Shown here one piece after another: positions 55,305-64,000 of a stretch of DNA of 64,000 bases; position 1 is the first letter of the stretch, and every line of letters starts with the position of its first letter. The position numbers and the translations under genes are program-made. The notes below the pieces were generated by a model, which saw only the letters and a program-made list of their open reading frames with translations, made no database searches and was not told where the DNA came from. The stretch is from Fluviicola chungangensis (GTDB lineage Bacteria; Bacteroidota; Bacteroidia; Flavobacteriales_D; Crocinitomicaceae). The stretch covers positions 372,001 through 436,000 of the forward strand of contig NZ_VLPL01000002.1 in the NCBI RefSeq assembly GCF_007558725.1, in the 5' to 3' direction.

Positions 55305-55482
55305 AAAAAAACGCATTTGGCTTCATTCAAAGCCTTGTGCTAAGCGAAACCAATTTTTCATCAGAAGCCAAACTAATTATTCGTTCTTACCTGCTGATAG
55401 CTAACTCATAAAAGCAACTTATTCATTGTCTTTACGTTAATACAACAGAAGAAGCTAATCTTCTGGATTATTACTAAGGTCG

Positions 55483-58389
55483 ATGAAAAATACACCCCCA
55501 TTTTTGTCGAATGAGACCTGTTACAAAAGAACCCGTTTACTGATTCTTTCACGAGGTCTGTTATTCGTTTCGCTGCTGTTTTTTTCATTGGGCACAATGG
55601 CCCAGGGAGATGATTGTGCAACAGCATTGCCATTGACAAACGTCACCAATTATTGTTCATCTGCAACGCAATATACCAGTACAGGAGCTACTGCAAGTGC
55701 ATTCACAGCGGCAAGCTGCTGGACAGCCTCCGCCACTTCGGATGTGTGGTTTTCTTTTGTAGCTATCGGAACAAATGTGCTGATCTCCATTAACGGGGCA
55801 ACGATGCAGCAACCACGAATTGCCATTTACTCAGGGACTTGTGCAGGAGGACTCACACAACCTCCGGGAGGGTGTACAAACGGAACGGGCGGATCTCCCG
55901 ATTCGCAGTTGTTTAACTCGGGATTAGTACAGGGGACAACCTATTTTATCCGTATCAGTACTACGTCGGCTCAACGAGGAACTTTCCAGTTATGTATTAA
56001 TAATTACACTCCACCTCCAAGTGCATCAGCTGATTGCAACGGTGCCGGAAGATTGTGTAATAAAAATTCGATCAGCGTCACCAATCTGACAAGTGGTGGA
56101 GTGAATAACAACGAGAATGCCGGTACCTGTTTGTCCGGTTTCGGAATTTTTGAAACCAATTCGGTATGGTATACCTGGACTTGCCAGACTGCGGGAACAC
56201 TGACTATGGACATTATTCCTGCTAACCAGATGGATGACATCGATTTTATTGTGTTCCAGTTAAGCACCTCCGATCCGTGTGGGCCCAGAACGCCAATCCG
56301 TTGTTCAGCTACTTCCTTCCTTCAACCGAATGCGAGTACAGGAATGAATGCCACTTCTACCGATCAAAATGAAGCGGTCGGGTGGTCCGGGATTGAAGAT
56401 GCATACGTGCAGCAGCTTACCATGACTGCCGGAACCAGTTATGCAATCCTAATTAACAATACCAACGCCACGAATGGATTTTCCTTGAATTGGGGAGGAA
56501 CGGGAACATTTGTTGGTCCCGATGCGAACATTACCGGAGGTCCTTTTACTGTGTGTGCCGGAAATTCCATCTCATTCGATGGAAACACATCAACAAATTA
56601 CAGTACACTGAACTGGAACTTTTTAAATGGCGGCGGAACGCCGACCAACCCGGCAGGACCGGGCCCTCATTCGATTACATACACCACTCCCGGAACGTAT
56701 GTTGCGATCTTGAATGCAACTTCTGCAACAGGATGTACTTCGGTAGAAACGGCAACAGTTACAGTCAGTTCAGGAGTAACACCCACTTTTGCAGCTGTTC
56801 CTGCTTTTTGTTCGGGCCAGCCGGCTCCTGCATTTCCGGTTCAAACCAATGCGCCGCTTGTTGCAGGAACGTGGTCTCCCAATGTGATCAGCAATACTGT
56901 TTCCGGAACATATACCTTTACCCCGAATGCAGGACAATGTACTTCAACACCTGTCGATATAACTGTTACTGTTAATAATTCCATTACCCCGACTTTTCCG
57001 GCACATCCGCAATATTGCCTGAATGCCATCCCTCAAGCTCTGCCGACCACTTCGGATAACGGTGTTGTAGGGACATGGTCACCGGCAACAGTATCTACGG
57101 CGACAGCCGGAACAACGAATTATACCTTTACTCCGACAGGAAATCCATGTGCAGCTCCGGTTACAGTGGCTATTGTGGTAGGTGCACCCCCAACCCCTGC
57201 GTTTAATCAAATTCCGGCACTTTGTTCCGGTGATCCGGCGCCTGTTTTACCTGCCAATTCAACGAATTCAATCAGCGGAACATGGTCTCCTGCAACTGTA
57301 AGCAATACCTCTTCCGGAACGTATACATTTACACCGGATGCCGGACAATGTGCTACGACAACTACTATGTCCATAACTGTAAATAACCCGGTTGCACCCA
57401 ATCTGACACCTGCAGGACCCTTCTGTGAAAATACTGCGGCGCCAGTCAGTTTAACGGCAGATATTCCGGGAGGAACCTGGTCCGGAACGGGGATTACGGA
57501 TCCGACAGGACTTTTTGATCCGGTAATTGCCGGTGCGGGAACGCATACAGTAACTTATGTCCACACACAAGGCTGCGGTGGAACAAACTCCATGACCATC
57601 ACGGTCAATACATTACCGGATTCTGATTTTTCGGCAGATGTGCTGAGCGGATGTAACCCGGTTACGGTTCATTTCACTTCCGATGCTTCCGTTGATGCCT
57701 CTTCCTGGGATTTTGGAGACAACACCACTGCAAATACGATTGGAAATGCAGATCATACGTTTCTGAGCGCCGGGACCTATACCATTACTTTAACCAATAC
57801 CCTGAACGGTTGTTCTTCAAGTACTGTGAAAATCGGTTATATTGCGGTTTTCCCGATTCCGGATGCTAGTTTCAATGCCAGTCCGCAGGTGCTTCCGCAA
57901 ACGGAAACCACTGCACATTTCAACAATCATTCGGTGAATGGAGACAGTTATTTTTGGACATTCGGGGACGGAGAGAATAGCAGTCTGGAAAATCCGAGCC
58001 ATTCTTTCCCGCAAGTTCCGGGGAATTACACGGTGACACTTACCGTTACCAGTTTGAACGGTTGTACGGATGCTACCAGTTTGATTATTACGGTGAAGGA
58101 CAATAAGATTATTTATGTTCCGAATACTTTTACCCCGGATGGTGATGAGTTTAACAATGTGTTTGCACCCGTAATTACTGCAGGTTACGATACCCAAAAC
58201 TATTCATTTACCATCTTTGACCGGTGGGGCGAAACGGTATTTGAATCACACGATGTGAACAGAGGCTGGGACGGGACCTACATGGGAAAATTAGTGCCCG
58301 CGGGAATATATACCTGGACCATCCGCATCAAAAGCCTGGATGACGACCGATACGAGGTTTTCACGGGTCATTTGAATATGATCCGATAA
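55483..58389 (+). CDS. PKD-repeat adhesin with T9SS type B (gliding-motility) C-terminal domain
   Basis: A 968-residue exported protein. After a long signal (LLILSRGLLFVSLLFFSLGTMAQ), residues 45-185 and 190-345 are two CUB/P-like beta domains. A PKD unit near 350 is followed by three tandem repeats of about 75 residues (430-645), each with GTWSP and a YTFTP motif. A PKD with WDFGDNTT (about 740) and another with WTFGDGE follow. The end is the type B domain (VPNTFTPDGDEFNNVF ... FDRWGETVFES ... GWDGTYMGKLVPAGIYTW), which directs T9SS export and surface attachment. The likely role is adhesion or surface structure; no catalytic site is seen. Confidence 0.9.
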   Translation: MKNTPPFLSNETCYKRTRLLILSRGLLFVSLLFFSLGTMAQGDDCATALPLTNVTNYCSSATQYTSTGATASAFTAASCWTASATSDVWFSFVAIGTNVLISINGATMQQPRIAIYSGTCAGGLTQPPGGCTNGTGGSPDSQLFNSGLVQGTTYFIRISTTSAQRGTFQLCINNYTPPPSASADCNGAGRLCNKNSISVTNLTSGGVNNNENAGTCLSGFGIFETNSVWYTWTCQTAGTLTMDIIPANQMDDIDFIVFQLSTSDPCGPRTPIRCSATSFLQPNASTGMNATSTDQNEAVGWSGIEDAYVQQLTMTAGTSYAILINNTNATNGFSLNWGGTGTFVGPDANITGGPFTVCAGNSISFDGNTSTNYSTLNWNFLNGGGTPTNPAGPGPHSITYTTPGTYVAILNATSATGCTSVETATVTVSSGVTPTFAAVPAFCSGQPAPAFPVQTNAPLVAGTWSPNVISNTVSGTYTFTPNAGQCTSTPVDITVTVNNSITPTFPAHPQYCLNAIPQALPTTSDNGVVGTWSPATVSTATAGTTNYTFTPTGNPCAAPVTVAIVVGAPPTPAFNQIPALCSGDPAPVLPANSTNSISGTWSPATVSNTSSGTYTFTPDAGQCATTTTMSITVNNPVAPNLTPAGPFCENTAAPVSLTADIPGGTWSGTGITDPTGLFDPVIAGAGTHTVTYVHTQGCGGTNSMTITVNTLPDSDFSADVLSGCNPVTVHFTSDASVDASSWDFGDNTTANTIGNADHTFLSAGTYTITLTNTLNGCSSSTVKIGYIAVFPIPDASFNASPQVLPQTETTAHFNNHSVNGDSYFWTFGDGENSSLENPSHSFPQVPGNYTVTLTVTSLNGCTDATSLIITVKDNKIIYVPNTFTPDGDEFNNVFAPVITAGYDTQNYSFTIFDRWGETVFESHDVNRGWDGTYMGKLVPAGIYTWTIRIKSLDDDRYEVFTGHLNMIR

Positions 58390-58391
58390 GA

Positions 58392-58727
58392 TCACTTGCA
58401 ATTACATAAGGTGTAAAAAGCGAAGCTCTTCCGGGTTTTGATACACATACCTTCCCGGATTACCGTATAGCGTCTGTTTAACCGCGTTTTGGAAGTTGGC
58501 TCCAAAATCACCTCATCGTTTTTTAATGACCAGGTGCCTTCACCGACAACCGGTTTGGAAGGCTTGGTTAAATCCGTATACACAAACGTGTGATTGTCGT
58601 TCAATTGCAAATGGGGGGCATCCTTCCCGTCGCCTCCAAAACTTCCTGTTGGTTCGCTGACGAGATTTTGTGCTTGGGAGACAAAGCTCAACAGGCTTCC
58701 GGCAAAAAAGAGATAAGTTGCTTTCAT
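58392..58727 (-). CDS. Small exported protein, lipocalin-like
   Basis: A 111-residue product when started at the ATG at 58727, which begins a clean signal (MKATYLFFAGSLLSFVSQAQ); the longer frame from 58763 has no signal. The mature part (LQLNDNHTFVYTDLTKPSKPVVGEGTWSLKNDEVILEPTS) has the beta-strand pattern of lipocalin-like small exported proteins of Bacteroidota. It ends in CNCK. It is convergent with the adhesin gene, with only 2 nt between the stops. Function unknown. Confidence 0.6.
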   Translation of the reverse strand: MKATYLFFAGSLLSFVSQAQNLVSEPTGSFGGDGKDAPHLQLNDNHTFVYTDLTKPSKPVVGEGTWSLKNDEVILEPTSKTRLNRRYTVIREGMCIKTRKSFAFYTLCNCK

Positions 58728-58886
58728 AAGTATTTCATTGATAATGCAATATAGGGAATTCATTTCGGATATGAACTTTGTTTTAAAGAATCGCTTTACA
58801 AAAATGAACCGATTGTTAAATTTATTGTGCGCTCATAGATTTTTTATATCTTAATGCCCGTAAACGCATTTTTCGTTCTATCAACT

Positions 58887-60110
58887 ATGCATAAATTAAT
58901 ACTACTTTTTTCCAGCTTTTTGGCTGTGTTATCCATTCATTCACAAGGGTTTCAGGTGAATTTCCAGGGTCAAAAGCAACAGGGGATGGGGCTCGCAGGA
59001 ACCGCGCTTTCCGAAGATGCCTCCGCGTTATTTTACAATCCCGGCGGAGTGGCATTTGTCAAGAAGAGTGAGATCAATGTCGGGTTTTCTCCCATTTTCG
59101 CCAATACCTTGTTTGTAGATTCTGCGTCAGGCGAAGGATACCGTACCAAATCCCCGATGGGAACACCCTTTTCCGCTTATGCCCTTGCCAGCTTTAAAAA
59201 ACTGGAATCTTTAAAAGTAGGATTGGCAGTATATACTCCTTTCGGTAGCACTATCCAATACGAAGATGCCTGGATCGGAAGGTTTGCCCTGACCAAATTA
59301 TCCTTAAAAGCTATTTATTTCCAGCCGACAGTTTCTTATAAGATCAACGAGCATTTCGGATTCGGAGCAGGTTTCATTGTTTCTGCCGGAACAGTTGATC
59401 TGCAGAAAGATATTCCGGTCCAATTTGCTGACGGAACTTACGGACATGCTGAATTGACTGGAAAAGCACTGGGTTTTGGATATAATCTGGGTTTAAACGC
59501 GAAGGTAAACGAGCATTTTTCATTGGGGTTGACTTATCGCTCACAGGTTGCCATGAAAGTGAAAGAAGGAGATGCCAAATTCACGGTTCCGGAATCCTTA
59601 AGTGCGAATTTTCCCAGCGGACGATTTACTTCTTCTCTTCCTTTACCGAGTGTGTTGACACTTGGAGCTTCCTACGATACGGGGAAGAAGTGGCAATTCG
59701 TTTTGGACATCAATTATGTGGGTTGGAAAGCTTACGATACCCTGGCATTTGATTATGAATCCAATACCGCAAGCCTGGTAGATACCAAATCCGCGCGAAA
59801 GTACAAAAGCATTATTGCTTTCCGGGGCGGAGCCAATTTCAAAGCCACTGAAATGATCGCTGTTCGGTTGGGTGCAGGATACGGATTTACTCCGGTTCAA
59901 TCCGGGTACGTGACTCCGGAATCTCCCGACGGGAACCGGATTTACGGAACAGCAGGCCTGGGCTTCAAGTTCAATGAGCATTTCAATGTAGATCTGTCTT
60001 TTTATTACACCTACATCAACCGAACGGACCGCAATCTGGAATCAAACCTAAGCGGAACATTCACTACAATCGCTATTTCTCCGGGAATAGGCTTAAGTTA
60101 TAAATGGTAA
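58887..60110 (+). CDS. OmpP1/FadL-type outer-membrane transporter
   Basis: A 407-residue beta-barrel protein. I chose the ATG at 58887 because it begins the signal (MHKLILLFSSFLAVLSIHSQ); the longer frame from 58854 does not. Family marks are QGMGLAGTALSEDASALFYNPGGVAFVKK near the N-terminus and repeated barrel strands ending in an aromatic residue (ISPGIGLSYKW). FadL proteins carry long-chain fatty acids or other hydrophobic molecules across the outer membrane. It is 4 nt from the SGNH lipoprotein gene and close to a secreted esterase gene, fitting uptake of ester products. Confidence 0.88.
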   Translation: MHKLILLFSSFLAVLSIHSQGFQVNFQGQKQQGMGLAGTALSEDASALFYNPGGVAFVKKSEINVGFSPIFANTLFVDSASGEGYRTKSPMGTPFSAYALASFKKLESLKVGLAVYTPFGSTIQYEDAWIGRFALTKLSLKAIYFQPTVSYKINEHFGFGAGFIVSAGTVDLQKDIPVQFADGTYGHAELTGKALGFGYNLGLNAKVNEHFSLGLTYRSQVAMKVKEGDAKFTVPESLSANFPSGRFTSSLPLPSVLTLGASYDTGKKWQFVLDINYVGWKAYDTLAFDYESNTASLVDTKSARKYKSIIAFRGGANFKATEMIAVRLGAGYGFTPVQSGYVTPESPDGNRIYGTAGLGFKFNEHFNVDLSFYYTYINRTDRNLESNLSGTFTTIAISPGIGLSYKW

Positions 60111-60114
60111 GAAA

Positions 60115-61434
60115 ATGAAACAAATTTTACACATATTCATTCCTTTCGTTGTTGGAATCGGGACACTTGCCCTGAGTTCCTGCAAACCGAAATACAAAAC
60201 CCCGGAAACTTCGGCAGGTGAAATGAATACCTCTCGTTTTGTCATGATCGGAGGTTCACACACTGCCGGTTATATGGACGACGCACTGTATTACGACGGT
60301 CAGCAGTATTCGATTGCGAACATGCTCAGCATGCAATTGCAAAAAGTAGGTGCGGGAGCATTTTATCAGCCCTATATGCCGGTAAACTCTGTTGGTGTAA
60401 GTGCTTCGGGAATGTCCCGGTTTAAACTGGGTTACAAAACAGATTGCCTGGGAGTTACTTCCCTGTCTCCGGTCCGTTTGGCACCAAGTGGTGACGTATC
60501 CGCTTTGGGGACGAATGTCTATGCTTCCGGTCAGCCTTTCGGGAACTTTGGAATTCCGGGAATGACCGTAACAGCTGTCAATGTTGCTTCCTATGGATCG
60601 GCGAATCCCTTTTTCGGTCGTATGAGTTCATCTTCGGGCACAAGTGTTTTGGCGGATGCTACCGCTTCCGATCCGACCTGCTTCGCCCTGTTTTTGGGAA
60701 TCGAGGATATGCTTCCATACGTGCAAAGTGGTGCAAAGAACGGTTCGATGACCAGTACGGCAACTTTCAGTGCGGCTTACGAACAAATTGTTCTTTCCCT
60801 GACTTCAAACGGGGCGAAAGGAGTTGTATCCTTAATTCCGGATATTACCGAAATGCCTTATTTTACGACTATTCCATACAACGGATTGAATTTAACTCCT
60901 GACAAGGTTACGGCATTGAATAACATTTACAACCCGATCGGGATTTCTTTCCAGGAAGGACCGAATGGATTTATGATCGAGGATCCGGGAGCGGGTGCAT
61001 TCAATGTGAGGCATATGGTAGCCGGAGAATTGGTATTGTTGAGTACACCCCTGGATTCTGTAAAATGCAATTCCATGGGTTCCGTTTTTCCTTTTCGAAA
61101 TGAGTTTGTTTTGACATTGGATGAATTAACGGTGATCAGAAACCAGATTGCGGAATACAATGCGGTGATTACAACAATTGCTCAGAATTATAACCTGGCC
61201 CTTGCGAAACCGAACGAATTGGTTGATAAACTGCAAACCGGGATCGTTTATAACGGAGTAACACTAAGTGCTAAATTTGTTTCCGGAGGAGCATTCTCCC
61301 TGGATGGGATCCATTTTAATCCGAGGGGAAATGCCATTATTGCCAATGAATTTATCCGGGCTTTAAATACCAAATACAACGCCAAAATACCGGCTGTTAA
61401 TGCCATAAATTATCCATCAATTACATTTCCATAA
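60115..61434 (+). CDS. SGNH/GDSL hydrolase-like lipoprotein
   Basis: A 439-residue lipoprotein with signal ending in ALSSC. The first block MIGGSHTAGYMDD carries a nucleophile-like Ser, and the last block DGIHFNPRGNAIIANEF carries the Asp-x-x-His of SGNH esterases. Between them lie GLNLTPDKVTAL and NEFVLTLDELTVI-type stretches typical of Bacteroidota SGNH lipoproteins. It is likely an esterase on the outer membrane surface or in the periplasm. It starts 4 nt after the FadL stop and ends 16 nt before the esterase gene, so the three form an operon. Confidence 0.8.
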   Translation: MKQILHIFIPFVVGIGTLALSSCKPKYKTPETSAGEMNTSRFVMIGGSHTAGYMDDALYYDGQQYSIANMLSMQLQKVGAGAFYQPYMPVNSVGVSASGMSRFKLGYKTDCLGVTSLSPVRLAPSGDVSALGTNVYASGQPFGNFGIPGMTVTAVNVASYGSANPFFGRMSSSSGTSVLADATASDPTCFALFLGIEDMLPYVQSGAKNGSMTSTATFSAAYEQIVLSLTSNGAKGVVSLIPDITEMPYFTTIPYNGLNLTPDKVTALNNIYNPIGISFQEGPNGFMIEDPGAGAFNVRHMVAGELVLLSTPLDSVKCNSMGSVFPFRNEFVLTLDELTVIRNQIAEYNAVITTIAQNYNLALAKPNELVDKLQTGIVYNGVTLSAKFVSGGAFSLDGIHFNPRGNAIIANEFIRALNTKYNAKIPAVNAINYPSITFP

Positions 61435-61450
61435 TCTAAAAAAATAACAC

Positions 61451-62764
61451 ATGAAAATTCCTACTTTACTAGTATCAGCTGTTTTATCTGCTGCTGCCTT
61501 TGCGCAAACACCTTGTCAGAGCGGAAGATATGCCAGCGATGTGTATTCCAACGTAAACGTTACAAGCGATATCGTTTACGGATCAAATCTTTCTTTTTCG
61601 GGAGCAACGACTTCCTTAACGTTGGATTTTTATGAACCGGCAGCTGATACGGCAACAGCGCGGCCTTTAATCATCTGGGTGCATGGCGGAAGTTTCCAGT
61701 TCGGCTCAAAAACAGATGTAGACGTACAGGAACTGTCCAATCGGTTTGCCAAAAAAGGATACGCCTGTGCATCGATTAACTACCGTTTAGGCTTCTTCCC
61801 GGTCGATTCTGTGAATGCCATTAAAGCGGTGTTGCGTGCAACCCAGGATTTGAAGGCTTCTATTCGTTACTTCTATCAGGACCGGGCAACCACCAATATG
61901 TATAAGATCGATACCACGCGCATTTTTATCGGAGGGAGTTCTGCAGGGGCCATTGCGGCATTGCACGTAGGATATCTGGATAAAGATTGTGAAATTGCCG
62001 ATTACATCAACGCAGCAAACCTGGCCGCACTTGGCGGAATGGAAGGAACGAGCGGCAATCCGGGCTATTCGACAAAAGTGGCCGGTGTGATCAATTTATG
62101 TGGTGCACTGGGCCGTTACAGCTGGCTCGAAGCCGGAGATATTCCATTGGTATCGGTTCACGGAACTGCCGACGGAACAGTAAAATATAACCGTGGGGTT
62201 GTAAATCCGGGAGTTCCGATCATGTACCTGGATGGAAGCCGGATGTTGCTGGAACGCAGCTGTGCATTGAACCATCCGCATAAATTATATACTTTTCCGG
62301 GTGCAGACCACGTTCCATACGCAACAGGAACAGGAGCGGCTGCTTATATGGATACCACGGTGAATTTCGTAAGGGATTTCCTGGTGCATCAATTGGGTTG
62401 TACCGATATGGACCTGCAGCCGGCAAATCCACCTGCTGAAATGGCATATCTTTACCCGATCAATTACTGTAACGGAGATCCGGTAAATGAAACATGTGTA
62501 TTAGGCTTGATTGAAAACACTAAGGAGAACGAATTAAGTTTATACCCAAATCCTGCTTCGAGCCAGGTAACTGTGAATTGTGATTCCGAGGGATCCAAGA
62601 TAATTTCTGTAATCGACGTTTCGGGCAGAACGGTTATGAGTCAGGAAATGAATGAGCACCTTTATGTATTGTCCGTTCGCGATTTAAAGAAAGGAACTTA
62701 TTTTGTTCGTGTACTTGATCAGGATACTCAGAAATCAATGGTGAAACAGTTGATCATTGATTAA
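61451..62764 (+). CDS. Secreted alpha/beta-hydrolase esterase with T9SS type A tail
   Basis: A 437-residue exported enzyme with signal MKIPTLLVSAVLSAAAFAQ. The catalytic domain has the carboxylesterase oxyanion-hole motif VHGGSFQFGSK and the nucleophile elbow GGSSAGAIA; a late DHVPYATG supplies a candidate His. The C-terminal 80 residues are a type A sorting domain (LSLYPNPASSQVTV ... GTYFVRVLDQ), so it is exported by T9SS. It may be a cholinesterase- or feruloyl-type esterase; the substrate is not deducible. It closes the FadL-SGNH operon. Confidence 0.88.
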   Translation: MKIPTLLVSAVLSAAAFAQTPCQSGRYASDVYSNVNVTSDIVYGSNLSFSGATTSLTLDFYEPAADTATARPLIIWVHGGSFQFGSKTDVDVQELSNRFAKKGYACASINYRLGFFPVDSVNAIKAVLRATQDLKASIRYFYQDRATTNMYKIDTTRIFIGGSSAGAIAALHVGYLDKDCEIADYINAANLAALGGMEGTSGNPGYSTKVAGVINLCGALGRYSWLEAGDIPLVSVHGTADGTVKYNRGVVNPGVPIMYLDGSRMLLERSCALNHPHKLYTFPGADHVPYATGTGAAAYMDTTVNFVRDFLVHQLGCTDMDLQPANPPAEMAYLYPINYCNGDPVNETCVLGLIENTKENELSLYPNPASSQVTVNCDSEGSKIISVIDVSGRTVMSQEMNEHLYVLSVRDLKKGTYFVRVLDQDTQKSMVKQLIID

Positions 62765-62796
62765 GAACAGGTGATTATAAAACTTCCATAAATAAA

Positions 62797-62822
62797 AGGC
62801 TTCCTTCGGGGAGCTTTTTTTA
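62797..62822 (+). terminator. Rho-independent terminator
   Basis: GCTTCC pairs with GGGAGC (one G-T pair) around a TTCG tetraloop, followed by a run of T. It closes the esterase operon. Confidence 0.85.
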
Positions 62823-62884
62823 TATTCGCAAGCATGCCGAAAAGTTTGGCAACAAATTTGTAACTTGAGATCAAAATAAATTCT

Positions 62885-63946
62885 ATGAAAAGCATTGGAC
62901 TGTTAATGATGGTGTTGCTTACCCAAACTGCGCTTCTGGGGCAAAAAACCATTCGAATGACCATCAAGGAAGAATGCGTTCCGTGCCGCAGAATGATGGC
63001 TCAAACTTGTTTCCTGGTAAAAAAAGAAGGATCAAAAACATGGGAATTGTTTTATGAACGTATCAAAGGATTCGAATATGTTCCCGGAAACAGATACGTC
63101 ATTGATGTTATTGAAACGGAACGGCCGGAGCCTGTACCACAAGATTTATCCAAATACCTGTACAAATTGGATCAGGTGATTTCCGTTACGCCAATGGTTA
63201 GCGGAAGTGAGGGAATGATTTACAAAGTCATCCGGATGAATGGAAAAGAGGTGGCAAATGCAGAGGTCGCGTTTAGTTTCGACAGCAGCTTTCACCGGAT
63301 TTCCGGAAAAAGCGGGTGCAACCAATTCAGTGCTCCAATCAAAATGAATAAGAAGCAATCAAAGATCTGCGTAAAAACGGGAGTTTCTACCAAAATGGCC
63401 TGTCCGGATATGCAAACCGCGGTAGAGGATGAGTTTTTGAAATCCATTTCCGATCAATCGTTTAAGATCTCTCACAGCGGGAATTTAATGATCTGGAAGG
63501 CAAAGAAAAAAGAAGTATTTGTCCTGGAAGCCAGTCCCAAACCTTTTCCGGAAGATCCGGCAGCGACAAGTGGAGGAAAGCCTGAAAGAACACCCTGGAA
63601 TTACTTTAATCAGCAAAATCTGAAACTGATTCAAATGGATGGGGTTTCAGTAAAGAAATCGGATGCGGCCTTAAAAATGGACATGTCCACTAATTCGTTT
63701 ACCGGAAGCAATGGGTGCAACCGCATTTCGGGGAGTATGAAAACGACCAGGAATACAGTGTCTTTTTTTGATATCATTTCTACGAAAATGATGTGTACGG
63801 ATGAATTGGTTGCCAATACCGAGCGTCGTTTCATGGAGATTTTGAGAAGCGAGGGGTTAACGGTTGATTTTGCAGAACAGGTATTTAACATTTACGATGT
63901 TTCGGGAAAATTGGTCTTAATGTTTGCGGTTGACGCAACCAAATAA
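62885..63946 (+). CDS. Exported DUF4377 and double META-domain protein
   Basis: A 353-residue protein with signal MKSIGLLMMVLLTQTALLGQ. Residues 21-100 match DUF4377 (EECVPCRRMMAQTCFLVKK, YERIKGFEYVPGNRYVIDV). Two META (HslJ-like) domains follow: about 115-215 with SGKSGCNQFSAPIK and STKMACPDMQ, and about 245-350 with TGSNGCNRISGSMK and STKMMCTDE. The Gly-Cys-Asn and Met-x-Cys motifs are the META hallmark. HslJ relates to heat or novobiocin resistance in E. coli; here envelope stress is a guess. Confidence 0.85.
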   Translation: MKSIGLLMMVLLTQTALLGQKTIRMTIKEECVPCRRMMAQTCFLVKKEGSKTWELFYERIKGFEYVPGNRYVIDVIETERPEPVPQDLSKYLYKLDQVISVTPMVSGSEGMIYKVIRMNGKEVANAEVAFSFDSSFHRISGKSGCNQFSAPIKMNKKQSKICVKTGVSTKMACPDMQTAVEDEFLKSISDQSFKISHSGNLMIWKAKKKEVFVLEASPKPFPEDPAATSGGKPERTPWNYFNQQNLKLIQMDGVSVKKSDAALKMDMSTNSFTGSNGCNRISGSMKTTRNTVSFFDIISTKMMCTDELVANTERRFMEILRSEGLTVDFAEQVFNIYDVSGKLVLMFAVDATK

Positions 63947-64000
63947 ATTTATTCGAGTTTTAATTTCAGTTTTCATATATTTATACACCAAAAATTTTTT

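Noticed and set aside
1-64000. CRISPR array, rRNA or prophage
   Set aside because: No regular repeat-spacer pattern, no rRNA sequence and no phage structural genes were seen. The short repeats found are palindromes, IS ends or direct repeats at tRNA-Leu.

Overview
The window looks like a chromosomal piece of a Bacteroidota bacterium, most likely Flavobacteriales close to Crocinitomicaceae (Fluviicola-like). That placement is an inference from gene content. At least five proteins carry C-terminal type IX secretion (T9SS) sorting domains, four type A and one type B. There are Bacteroidota-style RHS shell proteins, GH92 and GH20 glycosidases, a bacillithiol-type YtxJ protein, and intergenic DNA that is AT-rich around moderately GC-balanced genes. 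There is no plasmid or phage backbone.

Layout. 3-10307: a giant RHS/YD-repeat protein whose 5' end lies outside the window. It ends in a nucleotidyltransferase-like toxin tip followed 4 nt later by a probable immunity gene (10312-10737). 10740-14200: an accessory patch with an IS1-family transposase, an orphan RHS tip plus a coupled lipoprotein gene, and a truncated second IS1-family transposase. 14276-17482: a small MORN/YwqK-like secreted protein, a YihY-type membrane protein and an M61 peptidase. 17483-18509: about 1 kb without a clear gene but rich in hairpins, including a 30-bp perfect palindrome and a 148-nt nested inverted repeat. 18510-22361: a two-gene phosphorelay (hybrid histidine kinase with HPt, NtrC-type regulator). 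22620-24287: a small island bounded by 126-bp direct repeats that include the 3' end of tRNA-Leu(CAA); it carries a deoxyribosyltransferase-like effector gene and a small exported protein. 24464-37686: a CotH/P-domain T9SS protein, imidazolonepropionase, TraB/GumN protein, an AAA/DUF4143 protein with a damaged P-loop, AMP nucleosidase, a GH92 mannosidase and a giant reprolysin-like T9SS protease. 37800-42794 (minus): cutC, a GH20 hexosaminidase and a TPR-SpoIIE phosphatase. 42865-47052: an S9 peptidase and three small lipoproteins, at least two of them clearly paralogous. 47236-50151: the tight run pheS, ytxJ, glutaminyl cyclase, tadA. 50279-55267: a two-gene ABC transporter, a T9SS protein and mnmE. 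55483-63946: a T9SS type B PKD protein, then an apparent FadL porin / SGNH lipoprotein / secreted esterase operon, and a DUF4377-META protein.

How it fits together. Most of the window is ordinary core genome of a predatory or polymer-degrading flavobacterium: exported hydrolases, sorting domains and housekeeping genes. Three places stand out. The RHS gene has foreign domains inserted into its shell (a roughly 1000-residue Asp-box propeller and a LamG domain) and an exchangeable toxin/immunity end, with a second displaced end nearby. The tRNA-Leu site holds a repeat-bounded cargo with a candidate nucleotide-targeting defence effector. The structured intergenic region downstream of the NtrC-type regulator has the look of an undescribed RNA or mobile hairpin element.
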